Assembly: GCA_937871685.1 (NCBI GenBank)
Contig: CALMOL010000246.1
Location: forward strand, 1-11,015
Direction of reading: 5' to 3'
Length of the DNA stretch: 11,015 nt
From: an uncultured Verrucomicrobiota bacterium
GTDB lineage: Bacteria > Verrucomicrobiota > Verrucomicrobiia > Chthoniobacterales > SZAS-18
The translations under genes and the position numbers were made by a program. Position 1 is the first letter of the stretch, and each line of letters opens with the position of its first letter. This document shows, piece by piece, positions 8,044 to 11,015 of this stretch. A model generated the notes under the pieces. It was not told the origin of the DNA. It did no database searches and worked only from the letters and a program-made list of their open reading frames with translations.

Positions 8044-8700
8044 TCAGCGGTGGCAGCCGTTGCAGGTCACGGGCGGCTTGACGCCCCACCGGTCCTTGAG
8101 CTCCTGGCCCAATTGCTTCTGGGTGGTGCCGATGTCCTCGGGCTTCCAGTTCAGGTTGGTGATGTATTGCAGCGGACGCAGATGGTTTTCCGGGGCGCGG
8201 TGGCAATCGAGGCACCACGACATGCTCTGGGGCTGGTCCTGATAGACGACCGCCATCTCGTTGATCTTGCCGTGGCAGGAAACGCACGACACGCCGCGGT
8301 TCACGTGCGCGGAGTGGTTGAAATACACGTAGTCGGGCGCCTTGTGGATGCGGACCCACTCGATGGGCTTGCCGGACTTGTAGGACTCGCGCACGAGGGC
8401 CAGGCGCGGGGAGTTCTGCTTGATCTGCGAGTGGCAGTTCATGCAGGTCTGGGTGCTCGGCACGTTCGAGTGCGCGGCCTTCTCGACGTAGGAATGGCAG
8501 TAGCGGCAGTCGAGCCCGAGCTGGTCGGCGTGGATGGCGTGCGAGAAGGGCACCGGCTGCACCGGCTGGTAGCCCACGTTCGTGTATTTGGGCGTGAAGT
8601 AGTAGGTGATCCCGCCGGTGAGCGCCGTGACGACCAGGGCCGCGCCCGCCAAGACCTTCAGCGGCAGTTGGTTCGTCCACTTCGGAAAGATGTTGGCCAT
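8044..8700 (-). CDS. actA: Alternative complex III pentaheme cytochrome c subunit ActA
   Basis: ActA is the membrane-anchored pentaheme cytochrome that takes electrons from the ActB Fe-S clusters, and it is the first gene of the operon. With the start MANIFPKWTN at 8700-8698 it has 218 residues. One N-terminal anchor helix lies at about 13-34. Five CxxCH motifs follow: CRYCH 65-69, CMNCH 86-90, CVSCH 139-143, CLDCH 163-167 and CNGCH 213-217. The last heme sits one residue from the C-terminus. Spare histidines, such as those in VPFSHAIHADQ and FNHSAHVNRG, can serve as distal ligands. An in-frame ATG at 8754 would add 18 residues (MRWETSPLFSARSSSFPA). I prefer 8700 because family members begin MAN-I-F-P and the extra residues do not look conserved. 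Neither start has a Shine-Dalgarno site, and the leader just upstream is CCTCCTCC-rich on the coding strand. Confidence 0.95.
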   Translation of the reverse strand: MANIFPKWTNQLPLKVLAGAALVVTALTGGITYYFTPKYTNVGYQPVQPVPFSHAIHADQLGLDCRYCHSYVEKAAHSNVPSTQTCMNCHSQIKQNSPRLALVRESYKSGKPIEWVRIHKAPDYVYFNHSAHVNRGVSCVSCHGKINEMAVVYQDQPQSMSWCLDCHRAPENHLRPLQYITNLNWKPEDIGTTQKQLGQELKDRWGVKPPVTCNGCHR

Positions 8701-8904
8701 GGCCGGAAAGGAGGAGGACCGCGCGGAGAAAAGAGGGCTGGTTTCCCATCGCACGGCCGGGGCCGATTTGCCGAAAAAAAACTGGCTCCGGCGAAAATTG
8801 GACGACCGGCATCGCTTGGGATGCGCAATCGCCCACGGAAACGTCGCGTGGATTAGGAGAACTTATGGTGACGAGGGGCGAAAGATTCGTCAACGGCATC
8901 ACGA

Positions 8905-8924
8905 GGAAAATCGCGCAATTTTCC
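8905..8924. promoter_or_regulatory. Perfect 7-base inverted repeat GGAAAAT-N6-ATTTTCC, possible operator
   Basis: The half-sites GGAAAAT (8905-8911) and ATTTTCC (8918-8924) are exact reverse complements around the 6-base centre CGCGCA. It lies about 205 bases before the actA start and 160 bases before the binding-protein start. That suits a dimeric regulator site in a divergent promoter region. It has no trailing T-run, so an intrinsic terminator is unlikely. No regulator family can be named from it. Confidence 0.3.
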
Positions 8925-9026
8925 CCTTGCCGCGGGCGCGCCGCTTGTGGAAGGGGCCGGCGCGGCCGGCGGGAGCGTTTCCGGGGATGACCCGCCGCGC
9001 TTCCCCATTGGTCTGCCGCGGTTCCG

Positions 9027-9054
9027 CCGCAGAGGCGCAGAGAACGCAGAGGAC
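9027..9054 (+). repeat. Solo arm of the CAGAG 9-base-period repeat
   Basis: The units CCGCAGAGG, CGCAGAGAA and CGCAGAGGA show the same 9-base period as the arms of the element at 4618-4770. It aligns to that left arm at 23 of 29 columns with one gap. No full inverted partner is found nearby, only a local near-palindrome, TCTGCCGCGG (9012-9021) with CCGCCGCAGA (9024-9033). It lies immediately before the ABC binding-protein gene, and its last AGAGG (9048-9052) could mimic a ribosome site for the alternative ATG at 9057. Confidence 0.65.
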
Positions 9055-9083
9055 GGATGGGTCGAGCCCTCCTAAACCCTCCA

Positions 9084-10055
9084 ATGACCATGATCTCCCG
9101 CCGATCCTTCCTCCTCGCCGCGCTCGCGCTGATCCCGCTCCCCGTCTTGGCGCAGGACAAGACGCTGCGCGCCGGCCACTTCCCCAACCTCACCCACGCG
9201 CAGGCGCTCGTGGCGCGGGCCCTGACCCGCCAGGGCAAGCCGTGGATCGAGCCGCGGCTCGGGCCGGGCTGGAAGATCGAGTGGTATTCCTACAACGCCG
9301 GCCCCTCGGCGATGGAAGCCATCCTCGCCCGCTCGCTGGACGTGACCTACGTCGGGCCGAACCCCGCGCTGAACCTGTATCTCCGCTCGGCCGGCGACGA
9401 GCCGCGCGTGCTGGCCGGCGCCTGCCTGGGCGGCGCGGCGCTCGTGGTGCCCAAGGATTCCCAGGCCGCCAGGCCCAACGACTTCCGCGGCAAGCGCATC
9501 GCCACCCCGCAGCTCGGCAACACGCAGGACATCGCCTGCCGCGCGTGGCTGCTCGACGGCGGGCTGAAGATCGGCCCCACCGGCGCCGGCGACGCCTTCG
9601 TGGTGCCCACCGCCAACCCCGACCAGCTCGGCCTCTTCCAGCAGGGCAAGCTCGACGGCGTGTGGACGGTGGAGCCGTGGGTGTCGCGCCTGGAACGCGA
9701 GGCCGGCGGCCGCGTGATCGTGGAGCAGAAGGACGACGTGACCACCATCCTGGTCGCGCGCCGCAAGTTCCTGGAGGAGCAGGGTGACGTGGCCAGGAAG
9801 TTCGCCGCCGCGCACGAGGAATTGACCCAGTGGATCGTCGAGCATCCGGCCGAGGCGCAGGAATTGATCCGCGCGGAGTTGAAGGAAATCACCCGTTCCG
9901 ACGTGAACCCGGAACTGATCGCCGCCGCGATCAAGCGCCTGACCTTCTCCGCCAAGATCCCGCGCGAGGGCATCGCCAAGCAGGTGGCCGAGGCCCGCAA
10001 GACCGGCCTGCTGCGCGGCGAGACGGCGCTCGACAAGCTGTTTGCCGCCCCGTGA
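9084..10055 (+). CDS. ABC transporter periplasmic substrate-binding protein, NitT/TauT (SsuA/NMT1-like) family
   Basis: This periplasmic solute receptor of an ABC importer has 323 residues from the ATG at 9084. Residues 1-23 are a signal peptide (SRRSFLLAALALIPLPVLA), with twin arginines at 6-7 suggesting Tat export and cleavage after Ala23. The mature part shows GHFPNLTHAQALVARAL at 31-47, YNAGPSAMEAILA at 70-82, DVTYVGPNPALNLYLRS at 86-102, AGACLGGAALVV at 111-122 and GKRIATPQLGNTQDIACRAWL at 136-156. These are hallmark blocks of the sulfonate/nitrate/taurine/thiamine-precursor receptor family. The ligand cannot be read from the sequence. Automated labels of aliphatic sulfonate would be a guess. 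An upstream in-frame ATG at 9057 adds nine residues and has AGAGG four bases before it, but that AGAGG belongs to a repeat. The 9084 start gives a proper signal peptide. The partner ATPase follows after 181 bases. Confidence 0.88.
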   Translation: MTMISRRSFLLAALALIPLPVLAQDKTLRAGHFPNLTHAQALVARALTRQGKPWIEPRLGPGWKIEWYSYNAGPSAMEAILARSLDVTYVGPNPALNLYLRSAGDEPRVLAGACLGGAALVVPKDSQAARPNDFRGKRIATPQLGNTQDIACRAWLLDGGLKIGPTGAGDAFVVPTANPDQLGLFQQGKLDGVWTVEPWVSRLEREAGGRVIVEQKDDVTTILVARRKFLEEQGDVARKFAAAHEELTQWIVEHPAEAQELIRAELKEITRSDVNPELIAAAIKRLTFSAKIPREGIAKQVAEARKTGLLRGETALDKLFAAP

Positions 10056-10065
10056 CCGAGGGGAT

Positions 10066-10225
10066 AACCACAGATTTACGCAGATTAAAGGAGATTGGAG
10101 GCTACCCGTTTACGCGCGACGTTCGCAAGGCGTGACCTCGGGAAGATCAAGACGTTCGTGCTCTGGACAAGGTGCTCTCGCGCCAGTCTCCCTTAATCTC
10201 CTTTAATCTGCGTTAATCTGTGGTT
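10066..10225. repeat. Inverted-repeat element with 10-base-period arms between the two ABC transporter genes
   Basis: The left arm 10066-10096 and the reverse complement of the right arm 10195-10225 agree at 30 of 31 bases. The left arm starts AACCACAGATT and is built of the 10-base units ACCACAGATT, TACGCAGATT and AAAGGAGATT (10067-10096). The stem can extend inward after a small bulge (GGAGGCT 10097-10103 with AGTCTCC 10185-10191). The spacer is 98 bases and has no gene. The element fills most of the 181-base gap and starts 11 bases after the binding-protein stop. It could act as a transcript-end hairpin, a stability element or a MITE-like mobile repeat. It lacks a T-run, so a classical terminator is not favoured. 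Confidence 0.9.
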
Positions 10226-10236
10226 TTCCCACGGTC

Positions 10237-11015
10237 ATGAGATTCCAAGCCAGCCCGCCACGCCCCTCGCTGGAGGAGGAGCTTGCTCCTTTGCCGCCTT
10301 CCAAGATCGCGGTGGAGGGCGTGTCGAAGTGGTTCGAGGGGCCGGACGGCCGCGTGCAGGCGCTCGACCACGTCTCGCTCTCGGTGTCCGAGGGCGAGTT
10401 CGTCTGCATCGTCGGCCCGAGCGGCTGCGGCAAGTCCACGCTGCTCAACCTCATCGCCGGCCTCGATCACCCGGACGAGGGCCGCATCGTCACCGATGGC
10501 CAGCCCGTCACCGGGCCGGGGCGCGAGCGCCTCGTGATGTTCCAGGAGCACGCCCTCTTCCCGTGGCTCGACGTGCTCGGCAACGTCCTCTACGGCCTCA
10601 AGCTCAAGCCCAACCTCAAGGCCAAGGAACGCGTGCGCGTCGCGCAGTATTACCTCCAGCTCGTCGGGCTGGAGAAAAACGAGCGCTCCGGCATTCACCA
10701 GCTTTCCGGCGGCATGAAGCAGCGCGTGGCCCTGGCCCGCGCGCTCGCGCCGAACCCGCGCGTGCTCCTCATGGACGAGCCCTTCGCCGCGCTCGACGCC
10801 CTCACGCGCGAGTCGCTCTACGGCGACCTCCAGCGCATTTGGGAAGCGCGCCGCAAGACCATCTTCTTCGTCACGCACAACGTCCGCGAAGCCGCCTGTC
10901 TGGGCGATCGCGTGGTGCTTTTCTCGCCACATCCAGGACGCATCCGCGAGCAGTTCATGATCGACCTTCCGCGCCCGCGGGACATCAACAGCCCGAGCCT
11001 CGCGAACTACGCCAC
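10237..11015 (+). CDS. ABC transporter ATP-binding protein, NitT/TauT (SsuB/TauB) family, 3' end outside the window
   Basis: This cytoplasmic ATPase should power uptake together with the upstream binding protein and a permease not seen here. The frame is open to the right edge for 259 residues. Walker A is GPSGCGKST at 60-68, the Q-loop is Gln103 (MFQEH), the signature is LSGGMKQR at 156-163, Walker B is RVLLMDEP at 175-182, the D-loop is ALD at 185-187 and the switch His is His214 (FVTHN). All key residues are intact. EHALFPWLDVLGNVLYGL and the tail PHPGRIREQFMIDLPRPRD (232-250) are typical of the nitrate/sulfonate/taurine group. The ATG at 10237 gives about 23 extra N-terminal residues before the family start (KIAVEGVSKWF). 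A GTG at 10312 would give the usual length. The extra residues overlap a palindrome. The gene probably needs only a little more sequence, since family members are about 250-280 residues. Confidence 0.93.
   Translation, partial: MRFQASPPRPSLEEELAPLPPSKIAVEGVSKWFEGPDGRVQALDHVSLSVSEGEFVCIVGPSGCGKSTLLNLIAGLDHPDEGRIVTDGQPVTGPGRERLVMFQEHALFPWLDVLGNVLYGLKLKPNLKAKERVRVAQYYLQLVGLEKNERSGIHQLSGGMKQRVALARALAPNPRVLLMDEPFAALDALTRESLYGDLQRIWEARRKTIFFVTHNVREAACLGDRVVLFSPHPGRIREQFMIDLPRPRDINSPSLANYA
10277..10290. repeat. REP-like palindrome AGGAGC-TT-GCTCCT in the first codons of the ABC ATPase
   Basis: AGGAGC (10277-10282) and GCTCCT (10285-10290) are perfect reverse complements separated by TT. The sequence recalls the AGGAGC...GCTCC cores of REP-type palindromes. 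It lies in codons 14-18 of the longer ATPase reading, the part not shared with the family, so it bears on start choice. A 6-base match may also be chance in GC-rich DNA. Confidence 0.4.

Larger units (their letters stand above)
8701..9083. other. Divergent intergenic region between actA and the ABC binding-protein gene
   Basis: This 383-base stretch has no supported gene and should hold the promoters of both divergent units. It contains a run of eight A residues at 8774-8781, a perfect 7-base inverted repeat at 8905-8924 and a solo arm of the CAGAG repeat at 9027-9054. On the minus strand, TTGACG (8893-8888) is followed by ATAAGT (8866-8861), but the spacing is 21 bases, so this is a poor sigma-70 match. 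I cannot call a promoter with confidence on either strand. Confidence 0.6.

Noticed and set aside
4785..8081. Very long open frame on the plus strand (1098 codons) opposite actB
   Set aside because: It mirrors actB almost exactly. Its translation is low-complexity, rich in Arg, Gly, Ala, Val and His, as expected from the antisense of GC-rich codons, and shows no domain. ActB is clearly the real gene.
8861..8893. Possible sigma-70 promoter for actA, TTGACG and ATAAGT on the minus strand
   Set aside because: The spacer is 21 bases against the usual 16-18 and the -10 match is modest, so I do not call it as a promoter.
8606..9787. Plus-strand open frame spanning the divergent gap and into the binding-protein gene in another frame
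   Set aside because: Within 9084-9787 it is an out-of-frame reading of the binding protein. The upstream part crosses the repeat and shows no domain.
10066..10225. Intrinsic terminator after the binding-protein gene
   Set aside because: The arms are AT-rich, the loop is about 98 bases and no T-run follows on the plus strand. It fits an inverted-repeat element better than a terminator.

Overview
The window holds an almost complete respiratory operon for Alternative Complex III (ACIII, quinol:cytochrome c/HiPIP oxidoreductase) on the minus strand and the first two genes of a NitT/TauT-type ABC importer on the plus strand. The DNA is very GC-rich. The canonical actABCDEF order, the short periodic intergenic repeats and the lack of Shine-Dalgarno sites fit an aerobic Gram-negative bacterium of the Verrucomicrobiota/PVC type. 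That placement is an inference from gene content, not a demonstrated taxonomy.

Minus strand, in transcription order from right to left: actA (8700-8044, pentaheme cytochrome c), actB (7997-4782, molybdopterin-enzyme-like domain without cofactor fused to a four-cluster Fe-S domain), actC (4587-3061, NrfD-like quinol-binding membrane subunit), actD (3041-2448, DUF3341 two-helix subunit), actE (2411-1710, monoheme cytochrome c) and actF (1648-425, second NrfD-like membrane subunit). A partial single-helix membrane protein of unknown function follows (392 to beyond the left edge). Gaps are 19 to 61 bases except actB-actC (194 bases), which holds a long inverted-repeat element. The genes together oxidise membrane quinol at ActC and pass electrons through the ActB Fe-S clusters to the hemes of ActA/ActE and then to a terminal oxidase, whose genes would be expected just beyond the left edge. 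No cytochrome bc1 gene is visible.

Plus strand, divergent from the operon: a periplasmic substrate-binding protein with a Tat-like signal (9084-10055), then a cytoplasmic ABC ATPase (10237 to beyond the right edge). A 160-base inverted-repeat element lies between them. The permease is not in the window. The divergent gap 8701-9083 must hold the promoters of both units, but none can be called with confidence.

The least explained material is in the intergenic DNA. There are four repeat types: a 7-base tandem array before actF, a 9-base-period element (one paired copy between actB and actC, one solo arm before the binding-protein gene), a 10-base-period element between the two ABC genes, and a small REP-like palindrome inside the first codons of the ATPase. 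The two paired elements have unrelated spacers and different arm sequences but nearly the same geometry: 31-base arms and 91- or 98-base spacers. I see no new defence system, CRISPR array, RNA gene or mobile-element gene. The core of the window is a known respiratory complex.
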